From the NCBI GenBank assembly GCA_017451525.1, contig JAFTOD010000004.1:1-64000 (forward strand): DNA of 64,000 nucleotides, written 5' to 3'. Made by a program: the position numbers and the translations under genes. Of this stretch, positions 57,355-64,000 are shown piece after piece (position 1 is the stretch's first letter; every line of letters begins with the position of its first letter). Below the pieces are notes generated by a model. That model made no database searches, was not told where the DNA came from, and saw only the letters and a list, made by a program, of their open reading frames with translations. The DNA comes from Paludibacteraceae bacterium (GTDB taxonomy: Bacteria > Bacteroidota > Bacteroidia > Bacteroidales > Paludibacteraceae).

Positions 57355-58341
57355 TTAATTACGCAATATTTTCACCTCATCTAGCAATTCACCTGAATGC
57401 ATTTTATATGTACCAATGTGTAATGCATTTGAAGTAATTTGCACATATTCATACACTGGCTCGCCAGAGAATGAATAGTCGTATCTCGTATTTTCTTTGA
57501 TAGGGTAGTTCTTTTTTGAGGCATTGGTAGCAATGAACACTGTGGGTTCTTCTTTCTTCCAAAAACGCTCCTTATACTCCTCTGTGCGGCGAGCGTAGTT
57601 ATGATCGTGACCAGAGAACACCACATCCGCTTCGCGCATAGCACCATAAAACGTTAGCCACATGAGCGGATTTTGTCTGCCTTTAGCAGTGCTATACACA
57701 GGGTGGTGCATCATCACTATAGTAAACTTATCACCTGCCTCACGCAAGGTTTTCTTTAGCCAAAATGCTACTTGTGTATAGTCGGACATACGATGCAGAC
57801 CATCCATGTCAATTGCTATTAGTCGCAGGTATGGGAAATCCACAAAGTAGGTCGTACCTAAGAATCTAGCAGGACCATTTTGCGGATTGGGGAAGATGGT
57901 TTTCCAATGTTCAGGCAAAGTTTTCACCACGCCTTTGAGGTATTCGTGATTACCAGGAATCGCTACAATAGGCAGCGAGTCAAGACGTGTACCCAACAAC
58001 GATTGGTACATCATCTGCTCATAGCAAAGATAAGGTCTCTCCATCCAGTCGCCCGTTTGTGCCCAGAATTGTACATCAGGGTAGCGATTGGATAATAATG
58101 CCATTTGATTATTAGTGAGCGAATTGTGAATATCGCCCAATAAAAGAAACGACAATGTGTCACGTTGCAAAGCACGCAACACACTATCATTGTTAAAAGT
58201 CTTAAACTGATGCGTGATGATAGGTTCTGTCCATTCTGGCTCAGGCGGATTACCAAACCACGCCTCCCAGCGGATGGCGCAAGTAGTAGCGCCACCTGCC
58301 AGAAGGCAAAGCATGATAATCCATCCTATCCAACGACGCAT
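57355..58341 (-). CDS. Calcineurin-like metallophosphoesterase
   Basis: The 328-residue protein has an N-terminal membrane anchor or signal (about 5-22) and the metallophosphoesterase motifs in order: GDIH (about 69), TGDW, GNHEYLKG, MMHHPVYS and GHDHNYARR. The catalytic domain is probably periplasmic and may act on phosphate esters or nucleotides. Last gene of the pgk-DUF3127 operon; its ATG overlaps the DUF3127 stop by 1 bp. Confidence 0.9.
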   Translation of the reverse strand: MRRWIGWIIMLCLLAGGATTCAIRWEAWFGNPPEPEWTEPIITHQFKTFNNDSVLRALQRDTLSFLLLGDIHNSLTNNQMALLSNRYPDVQFWAQTGDWMERPYLCYEQMMYQSLLGTRLDSLPIVAIPGNHEYLKGVVKTLPEHWKTIFPNPQNGPARFLGTTYFVDFPYLRLIAIDMDGLHRMSDYTQVAFWLKKTLREAGDKFTIVMMHHPVYSTAKGRQNPLMWLTFYGAMREADVVFSGHDHNYARRTEEYKERFWKKEEPTVFIATNASKKNYPIKENTRYDYSFSGEPVYEYVQITSNALHIGTYKMHSGELLDEVKILRN

Positions 58342-58733
58342 TAGAATGGGAGATCAGTAGTTTCATCTACGCCTGCAGCAGCATCGAATGTCTCCACATT
58401 AGCTTGTGGAGCAGGCGCTGGTTGAGCTGCAGGAACGACTTGTGGAGCAGCAGCGTCAATTACGCCTTGTTGGATTTTCCATGCACGAATGGAAGTATAC
58501 CAACGGCCGTTGAACTCGCGGCTTTCAATATCGAAACTAACAGTTACAATATCATCCAATTGGCATGGGTTAGCTTTGATACGATCTTCGCCAAACACCT
58601 CAAAATACACCTTACGAGGATATTGCTCCTGTGTCTCAAGTACGTATGCTTGGAGTTTCCACTCTTTACCAGAAGTCTTGCTTACGCCACCTTGCTCTGG
58701 CAATACTTGTATAATCTTACCTGAAATTTCCAT
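58341..58733 (-). CDS. DUF3127 protein with SSB-like C-terminal tip
   Basis: The 130-residue protein has an OB-fold-like domain (about 1-85; ISGKIIQVLPEQGGVSKTSG, VYFEVFGEDRIK) that matches DUF3127. A Pro/Ala-rich linker (about 90-115) and an acidic tip ending TDLPF follow. The tip closely resembles the DDDLPF tail of single-stranded DNA-binding proteins that recruits repair partners. It lies 4 bp after the pgk gene, an operon seen in other Bacteroidota. Confidence 0.85.
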   Translation of the reverse strand: MEISGKIIQVLPEQGGVSKTSGKEWKLQAYVLETQEQYPRKVYFEVFGEDRIKANPCQLDDIVTVSFDIESREFNGRWYTSIRAWKIQQGVIDAAAPQVVPAAQPAPAPQANVETFDAAAGVDETTDLPF

Positions 58734-58737
58734 ATTC

Positions 58738-59985
58738 TTAACCTTTAATTGCTGCTACGCCTGGGAGAACTTTACCCTCGATTGCCTCGAGTAATGCGCC
58801 ACCACCAGTAGAAATATAACTTACGCGGTCAGCCATACCGAACTTGTTGACACAAGCTACACTATCGCCACCACCAATCAAACTATATGCACCTTCGTCG
58901 GTTGCTTTAGCAATTGCCCCAGCGATTGCTTTAGAACCAGCAGCGAAGTTGTCGAACTCAAACACACCTGCAGGACCATTCCAAAGGATAGTCTTTGCAC
59001 CTTCGATAGCAGCAGCAAATGCTTTGCGACTCTCTGGACCAGCGTCCACACCTTCCCAACCCTCTGGGATAGCGTTGCTTGGGCATACTTGTGTATTCGC
59101 ATCATTAGAGAATGCGTCAGCAGCTACGCAGTCAGTAGCCAATACGAGGTTCACACCTTTGGCTTTAGCTTGAGCTACAATATCGAGTGCGAGCTCGAGT
59201 TTGTCGTTCTCGCAGATAGAGTTACCAATCTCGCCACCGTTAGCCTTAGCGAAAGTATAGGTCATACCACCGCAGAGGATGAGGTTGTCCACCTTGTCCA
59301 TAAGGTTCTCGATGATACCAATCTTGGTAGAAACCTTAGAGCCACCCATGATAGCGGTGAAAGGACGTTTGATGTTACTGAGGATATTATCCACAGCTTG
59401 TACCTCTTTCTCCATGAGGTAACCGAGCATCTTGTTATCTGCATCGAAGTAGTCAGCGATTACTGCAGTAGAAGCATGTTTGCGGTGAGCAGTACCGAAA
59501 GCATCGTTTACATAGCAGTCAGCATAGCTTGCGAGAGTCTTAGCGAACTCTTTTTGGCTTGCCTTCATAGCTTTCTTTGCCTCTTCGTATGCAGGATCCT
59601 CTTTGTCGATACCTACTGGTTTGCCTTCCTCTTCTGGATAGTAGCGGAGGTTCTCGAGAAGGAGTACTTCGCCTGCTTTGAGTGCAGCAGCTTGCTCAGC
59701 GGCTTTAGCGCAATCCTCAGCGAATTGTACTGGAGCACCCAGTGCAGCACTCACAGCGTCAACGATTTGCTTCAAGCTATATTTAGCAACTACTTTGCCT
59801 TTTGGTTTACCCATGTGGCTCATGATGATGAGCGCACCACCCTCTTCGAGGATGTGTTTGAGGGTTGGCAACGCACCACGGATACGGGTATCGTCGGTAA
59901 TCTCTCCATTCTCGTTCAATGGAACATTGAAGTCCACGCGAACAATCGCTTTCTTTCCAGCGAATTTGTAATCATTAATTGTCAT
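58738..59985 (-). CDS. pgk: Phosphoglycerate kinase
   Basis: The 415-residue protein is full-length with [20 protein letters not shown] (12-31), [42 protein letters not shown] and [16 protein letters not shown] near the C-terminus. It makes ATP from 1,3-bisphosphoglycerate in glycolysis. Its promoter is at 60068-60099. Confidence 0.97.
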   Translation of the reverse strand: MTINDYKFAGKKAIVRVDFNVPLNENGEITDDTRIRGALPTLKHILEEGGALIIMSHMGKPKGKVVAKYSLKQIVDAVSAALGAPVQFAEDCAKAAEQAAALKAGEVLLLENLRYYPEEEGKPVGIDKEDPAYEEAKKAMKASQKEFAKTLASYADCYVNDAFGTAHRKHASTAVIADYFDADNKMLGYLMEKEVQAVDNILSNIKRPFTAIMGGSKVSTKIGIIENLMDKVDNLILCGGMTYTFAKANGGEIGNSICENDKLELALDIVAQAKAKGVNLVLATDCVAADAFSNDANTQVCPSNAIPEGWEGVDAGPESRKAFAAAIEGAKTILWNGPAGVFEFDNFAAGSKAIAGAIAKATDEGAYSLIGGGDSVACVNKFGMADRVSYISTGGGALLEAIEGKVLPGVAAIKG

Positions 59986-60067
59986 AATCGTATAAAATTT
60001 GTATTGTTATAGTAGTTCAGTGTTGTGTAGTATGGTGTGGTATCGTGCATTTTGCCGAATTAGGGTG

Positions 60068-60099
60068 CAAAGATACAACAAAATTTGCGGATGCGCAAG
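60068..60099 (-). promoter_or_regulatory. Promoter of the pgk operon
   Basis: TATCTTTG (60075-60068) with a TTG about 20 bp upstream (60098-60096). The leader is about 75 nt. Confidence 0.72.
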
Positions 60100-60126
60100 A
60101 AAATAGCGAAAAAAATCGCTATTTTC
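60099..60126. terminator. AT-rich hairpin between the pgk and GNAT units
   Basis: GAAAATAGCGA pairs perfectly with TCGCTATTTTC around AAAAAA. Both units are on the minus strand, so this may end the GNAT transcript before the pgk promoter. Confidence 0.6.
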
Positions 60127-60183
60127 GGGATAAGGGACGTCCGTTAGGCTATGTGAATTTCGGCGTTCCTTGCATATTAACAG

Positions 60184-60212
60184 CCTTATCTTACATAAAT
60201 TGAAAGATAAGG
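60184..60212 (-). terminator. Hairpin after the GNAT paralog
   Basis: CCTTATCTT (60184-60192) pairs with AAGATAAGG (60204-60212); 11 bp after the GNAT stop. No strong U tract. Confidence 0.5.
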
Positions 60213-60222
60213 TTAACAGATA

Positions 60223-60465
60223 TTAATTGTTCTTTTCGATATATTTCTGGGCGAAAGGGCAGATTGGAAGAATCACATATTGTTGAGTTTTTGCCCATTC
60301 CATCGCATTTTTCATCAGCAAACTGCCAATGCCTCGTCCGCTTTCGTAAGCATAGGTGTGCAAGATAGATAATTCGTTTCCTGCAAGAGCAAATTCAATC
60401 TTACCTACTAACTTGCCATCTTCGGTAGCAAGAATTTCAGTGTCGGTAAAAGTTATCTGAATCAT
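60223..60465 (-). CDS. Small GNAT-family N-acetyltransferase, second copy
   Basis: The 80-residue protein aligns without gaps to the product of 416-664 (about two thirds identical). It keeps the acetyl-CoA loop SGRGIG (42-47) and the fuller CPFAQKYIEK tail (Cys69). Here it is translationally coupled to dusB (ATGA overlap at 60465-60462). In contrast the other copy is a lone gene, so this one is probably the ancestral locus. Confidence 0.82.
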   Translation of the reverse strand: MIQITFTDTEILATEDGKLVGKIEFALAGNELSILHTYAYESGRGIGSLLMKNAMEWAKTQQYVILPICPFAQKYIEKNN

Positions 60466-61436
60466 AATGACAAATTATTTCCCCACTTTTCTACGATTTC
60501 ATCCATGATTTGGAAGACTTCGGCTTTGGTGTCGGCACGGAGGAGCGCGATACGCGTTTGGCGGAAATCGCGCAAACACTTGAAGGCTGGCGATGCAGCA
60601 AAGTGGCGACGGCTATGTACGATACCCTTGCGCTCATCGCCAATCCACTCAATACTGCGCTCTACATGCTCCTTGAGTATATCCACGCACCATTGCATGC
60701 TACGAGGAGGAAGCAATTCGCCCGTTGTGAGGTAGTGCTGCATATCCTCGAAAATCCAAGGGCAACCGAAAGTAGCCCGTCCGACCATAATAGCATCTAC
60801 TCCGAATTCATCGAAACATTTCTTCGCCTGTTCAGGCGTAGTAACATCGCCATTACCGATGATTGGGATATGGATTCGCGGGTTATTTTTCACCTCTCGA
60901 ATCAGTGACCAGTCCGCTTCGCCGCGATACATCTGGGAGCGTGTACGACCGTGGATAGCGAGTTCGGCTATACCACAATCTTGCAAGGGTTCGGCAATAT
61001 CGGTGATGATACGATTGTTATCATCCCATCCCAGACGAGTTTTGACTGTGACTGGGGTATTGACTGCCTTTACCACCGCGCGAGTAATATCCAACATTTT
61101 AGGAATATCTTTTAGCAGCCCTGCACCTGCTCCTTTGCCCGCCACTTTCTTAACAGGACAACCGAAATTTATATCGATGAAATCGGGCTTTGCTTGCTCT
61201 ACGATGCGTGCAGCATCTGCCATACTCTCGGGCTCACGACCATAGATCTGTATCGCTACAGGACGCTCCTCGTCGGAGATTTGGAGTTTGCGTGTAGTGG
61301 ATGCCACATCGCGCACAAGGGCATCGGCATTGACAAACTCGGTATAGACACGCGTCGCGCCAAACCGCTTGCAGAGCAGACGGAAGGCAGGATCGGTGAC
61401 ATCCTCCATGGGGGCGAGGTATAATTTATGTTTCAT
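60462..61436 (-). CDS. tRNA-dihydrouridine synthase (DusB-like)
   Basis: The 324-residue flavoenzyme has LAPMEDVTDPAFR (6-18), VAIQIYGREPESM, INFGCPVKKVAGKGAGAGL with the catalytic Cys, IHGRTRSQMY and GRATFGCPWIFED. It reduces uridine to dihydrouridine in the D-loop of tRNA using FMN and NADPH. Exact Dus subfamily is uncertain. It starts a two-gene unit with the GNAT gene. Confidence 0.92.
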   Translation of the reverse strand: MKHKLYLAPMEDVTDPAFRLLCKRFGATRVYTEFVNADALVRDVASTTRKLQISDEERPVAIQIYGREPESMADAARIVEQAKPDFIDINFGCPVKKVAGKGAGAGLLKDIPKMLDITRAVVKAVNTPVTVKTRLGWDDNNRIITDIAEPLQDCGIAELAIHGRTRSQMYRGEADWSLIREVKNNPRIHIPIIGNGDVTTPEQAKKCFDEFGVDAIMVGRATFGCPWIFEDMQHYLTTGELLPPRSMQWCVDILKEHVERSIEWIGDERKGIVHSRRHFAASPAFKCLRDFRQTRIALLRADTKAEVFQIMDEIVEKWGNNLSL

Positions 61437-61440
61437 AAAT

Positions 61441-61500
61441 TGGGGTATTGGGTAATGGACGCTACGCTATTGGACGCCCTGCGGGCTATGGGGTAATGGA
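61441..61500. repeat. Heptad repeats and hairpins between dusB and the HD gene
   Basis: 7-bp units of TANTGGR type (TATTGGG, TAATGGA, TATTGGA, TAATGGA, TATTGGG, TAATGGT) alternate with short hairpins GACGCTACGC and GCCCTGCGGGC. It lies upstream of dusB and no TAnnTTTG box is evident in it. Confidence 0.65.
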
Positions 61501-61506
61501 TATGGA

Positions 61507-63405
61507 TTATTGGGTAATGGTGGGATAGGTGATGCGGTGATGGTTGATTTCGATGAGTTTTTGCTTGAAGACAACACGTATGTCTTCCAAATCCTTGAAA
61601 GATAGTTTCGTTTCGGCGAATTGTCCATCTGCCACTTGGGCATCTATCATCTGATCCACCATGTCGGATATGCTTTGCTCCGTCAAAGTGTTCAGTGTAC
61701 GCGAACGAGCCTCGATAGCATCTGCCATCATCAGGATAGCTGCCTCCTTGGTGGATGGCTTAGGACCTGGGTACATGTAGTCCTCTTTGCGAACATCTGC
61801 GGCACTCTTGCCATTCGCGATAGCCTCATTCACAGCAGTATTATAGAAATATCGGGTAACGGACGTGCCATGGTGCGATTTGATAAAGTGCACAATCACT
61901 TCAGGCAATCGGCGTTTTCGAGCAATACGCTCACCGTCATTCACATGCTCGATTATCACCTTGGCTGCCTCATCATACGGCATATCTTGTAAGGGATTAT
62001 GCCCAGTCTGATTCTCAATGAAAAACTCAGGATGAGCCATCTTGCCTATATCATGGTATAGCGCACCAGTACGCACCAGCAACACCTTTGCACCAATACG
62101 TTTGGCAGCTTCAGTAGCGAGGTTGCTGACTTGCAGCGAGTGTTGGAATGTTCCTGGTGCTTTCTCTGCAAACTCCAGCATGAGGTTGGAATTGACGTTG
62201 GTCAACTCTACCAAAGTGATATTGCTGACCAGACCAAAAGTACGCTCAAACAAGAAAATCAATCCATATGCACAAATCACCAATACTGCATTGATGGCAA
62301 AATAGAAATAGTATTTATATTCCACGTTAGCAATACTACCCGCCATAAGCATCGTGGAGGCTGTATATAATATGCAATAAGATAAGAATATGAATGCTGC
62401 TGTTTGTGCCAATTGTGCTCGTTGAGTCATATCGCGGAGACTAATCACAGCGATGATACCCGTCAAAGCTTGAATAAACAAGAACAGGTAGGGTGCAGGC
62501 GCCGCTAACGACACGATGAACACGGTAATAAGGTGAACAAAAATTGCCGTGCGCGAATCATAGAATACACGAGCGATGATAGGACACCATGCGAATGGAA
62601 TCAAATAGATATACCCTACTGGGGCATATTGTAGCACCAAAAAGGACACCGAAATGATGATAGCCATCAAGATGGTGAAAAACAATATATGGCGCAGATT
62701 ATCCAACAACTTACGGCGGTAGGTCAGCAAATATAGGTAGAATAACAACAATAGGAGCACAATGCATAGTCCGCTACCTATCATCGAAACGAGCGATTGA
62801 CGCTGTGAGATGTTTTTTTCCTCCATCGCACGACGCAAGGAAGTCAGTTGCTGATAACTATCTTCTGTCACGATTTCACCAGTATCAATAATCTTTGTTC
62901 CCGACTGAACCATCCCATGAGTCAGCGATACATTTGATAGCAAATTCTGACGCAAATTAGCCGATGTAATCGAATCAAATAGCAAGTTTGGAGTTAACTC
63001 AGTATGGGTGTGCTGATAGGCCGATTTAGGCGTATAGACATCCTTGAGTGCTATCGCCGTAGCTACCCTATTCTCCATTAACGATATTTCCTTGGCATTG
63101 GTTGCTTTGATGCGTTCCATCTCTTCCAGTGACACCACATACACATCCCTTTGTGTTGCATCTGGAGCAATCGTATAGCAAGGTGTATATTCTTGCAGTG
63201 CTTGAGCATACTCCCGCTGCAATTGCTCATCTGTCTTGTAGATTGAAAAATCATATTCAGCCGTTACCAACCCATAGCCCCAAGGTTGTCCTATTTCAAA
63301 ATGGTATTTGAATGGATTAGTATATCGCGGACAAAGGTAAATGCACAATGCCGCTAATGCTGCGAGAGACAATACTTGAAAAGTGATTCTAATAGATGGT
63401 TTCAT
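61507..63405 (-). CDS. 7TM-HD phosphodiesterase, PgpH-type
   Basis: The 632-residue protein has an N-terminal membrane segment (about 8-25), a long extracytoplasmic 7TMR-HDED domain (about 26-205) and seven transmembrane helices (about 210-400). A cytoplasmic HD domain at about 420-580 follows, with FQHSLQVSNLA, GALYHDIGKMAHPEFF and HHGTSVTRYF. Enzymes of this design cut cyclic di-AMP. The expected HD metal ligands are all visible. The gene ends 70 bp before the dusB start. Confidence 0.9.
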   Translation of the reverse strand: MKPSIRITFQVLSLAALAALCIYLCPRYTNPFKYHFEIGQPWGYGLVTAEYDFSIYKTDEQLQREYAQALQEYTPCYTIAPDATQRDVYVVSLEEMERIKATNAKEISLMENRVATAIALKDVYTPKSAYQHTHTELTPNLLFDSITSANLRQNLLSNVSLTHGMVQSGTKIIDTGEIVTEDSYQQLTSLRRAMEEKNISQRQSLVSMIGSGLCIVLLLLLFYLYLLTYRRKLLDNLRHILFFTILMAIIISVSFLVLQYAPVGYIYLIPFAWCPIIARVFYDSRTAIFVHLITVFIVSLAAPAPYLFLFIQALTGIIAVISLRDMTQRAQLAQTAAFIFLSYCILYTASTMLMAGSIANVEYKYYFYFAINAVLVICAYGLIFLFERTFGLVSNITLVELTNVNSNLMLEFAEKAPGTFQHSLQVSNLATEAAKRIGAKVLLVRTGALYHDIGKMAHPEFFIENQTGHNPLQDMPYDEAAKVIIEHVNDGERIARKRRLPEVIVHFIKSHHGTSVTRYFYNTAVNEAIANGKSAADVRKEDYMYPGPKPSTKEAAILMMADAIEARSRTLNTLTEQSISDMVDQMIDAQVADGQFAETKLSFKDLEDIRVVFKQKLIEINHHRITYPTITQ

Positions 63406-63426
63406 AGTACACTGAATATTTATTAC

Positions 63427-63867
63427 TTATAAACTGCGTTTCTTAGCAAAAAATGATTGTATCAATTGGCGACATTCTTCTTCCAAAACTCCCGATGAAA
63501 TCGTACATTTTGGGTGTAATGCTTTAGGAGCGTATGCCATAAATCCGCGTTTCTCATCTGCTGCGCCGTACACGATACGTCGTATCTGCGACCACCCAAT
63601 TGCTCCAGCACACATCACACATGGTTCCACCGTCACATATAGCGTACATTGGCTGAGATATTTTCCGCCTAAGGTATTAGTAGCCGCCGTGATGGCTTGC
63701 ATCTCAGCATGAGCCGTCACATCTTGCAATGTTTCCGTCAGATTATGTCCTCGCCCCACGACTTGTCCATCAGCCACTATCACACACCCTATAGGCACTT
63801 CACCCATAGCTAATGCTTTCTGCGCTTCAGCCAATGCCATAGTCATATAGCGAGTATCATTCTCCAT
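63427..63867 (-). CDS. tadA: tRNA adenosine deaminase TadA (nucleoside deaminase)
   Basis: From ATG 63867 the protein has 146 residues with the zinc motifs HAEMQAI (53-59, His53 ligand, Glu55 proton shuttle) and PCVMCAGA (82-89, Cys83, Cys86). YMTMALAEAQKA, EVPIGCV and GRGHN are also typical of TadA. It converts A34 to inosine in tRNA-Arg(ACG), and such a tRNA gene is present at 26747-26820. The start overlaps the upstream gene by 11 bp, supporting 63867 over the frame's earlier ATG codons. Confidence 0.9.
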   Translation of the reverse strand: MENDTRYMTMALAEAQKALAMGEVPIGCVIVADGQVVGRGHNLTETLQDVTAHAEMQAITAATNTLGGKYLSQCTLYVTVEPCVMCAGAIGWSQIRRIVYGAADEKRGFMAYAPKALHPKCTISSGVLEEECRQLIQSFFAKKRSL

Positions 63868-64000
63868 ATCGTTCGCGTTTAATTCGAACAAAATCGCCCA
63901 TTTCATCGGGATTTTGTTCGAAATGATTGCCAATAACTACAATGTCTGCACCTGCTTCAAAAGCATGCAACATTGCCTCTGGGGTACAGATCCCTCCTCC
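63857..64000 (-). CDS. GGGP/HepGP synthase (PcrB family), C-terminal end only
   Basis: Reading leftwards from 64000 the frame encodes GGGICTPEAM (start of the visible part), then FEAGADIVVIGNHFEQNP and IKRERYGE, ending at TGA 63859-63857. The GGGI.TPE and AGAD..V.GN elements are the phosphate-binding end of the geranylgeranylglyceryl/heptaprenylglyceryl phosphate synthase TIM barrel. Members in Bacteroidota make polyprenyl glyceryl phosphate. Most of the gene lies beyond the window. Confidence 0.85.
   Translation of the reverse strand, partial: GGGICTPEAMLHAFEAGADIVVIGNHFEQNPDEMGDFVRIKRERYGE

Overview
The window looks like a chromosomal segment of a Bacteroidales bacterium (phylum Bacteroidota). 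About twenty genes and RNAs are preceded by the Bacteroidota-type promoter (-7 box TAnnTTTG, usually about 20 bp from a TTTG/TTG-like -33 box). Shine-Dalgarno sequences are mostly absent and start regions are A/T-rich. Marker families include a GldG-like protein, DUF5683, DUF3127, DUF4827, a PG0541-type transporter-associated protein, a PorT-like beta-barrel and a PcrB/GGGP synthase. The family level cannot be settled from this sequence.

Region 1 (1-12.97 kb) is a defence and antirepressor island, almost all on the minus strand. It holds an ORF6N-domain gene, a Bro-N gene, and two compact defence operons. Operon A is a small protein, a putative type II restriction endonuclease, a 5-cytosine methyltransferase, a DUF4268 nuclease-like protein and AbiH. 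Operon B is a second 5-cytosine methyltransferase, a DUF262 protein, a HEPN (MAE_28990-like) protein and an HNH protein. The ORF6N gene, the Bro-N gene and operon A share a 19-bp dyad operator (ACTGNNAANNNTTNNCAGT) placed exactly 9 bp from the -7 box. This suggests one regulator controls all three.

Region 2 (13-31 kb) is mostly housekeeping and accessory genes: htpG; a TetR-OMF-adaptor-RND efflux operon with a PG0541-type protein; an M6 protease, GntP permease and glycerate kinase operon; tRNA-Arg(ACG); a YqiA-like esterase; tRNA-Leu(TAA); a beta-lactamase-fold hydrolase; and a DNA-binding-like protein next to a Ser/Thr kinase. Intergenic DNA here carries dispersed hairpin arrays and 11-bp-periodic degenerate repeats.

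Region 3 (31.1-41 kb) starts with an apparently free-standing ~315-nt non-coding RNA, with its own promoter, intrinsic terminator and a 9-bp loop-to-tail complementarity. Then comes a one-direction cluster of about a dozen genes. It contains a lipoprotein, small basic proteins, two paralogous small proteins, a PD-(D/E)XK-like protein, an OmpA-domain membrane protein, a TerB-like protein, a GIY-YIG-like protein, coiled-coil proteins, a voltage-sensor ion channel with an unusual filter and a pyroglutamyl-peptidase-like protein. No named system that I know matches it.

Region 4 (41-64 kb) is core envelope, division and metabolism: YccF, NrnA-like DHH phosphoesterase, a long co-oriented run (PpiC, GldG, LysM/ABC-binding protein, barrel, ParA, ParB, DUF5683, MltD-like, MerR), then FKBP, DUF4827, glmM, surE, a small membrane protein and lpxB. 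On the other strand lie pgk, DUF3127, a metallophosphoesterase, dusB, a GNAT paralog of the one at 0.4 kb, a PgpH-type HD phosphodiesterase, tadA and the 3' end of a GGGP synthase gene.
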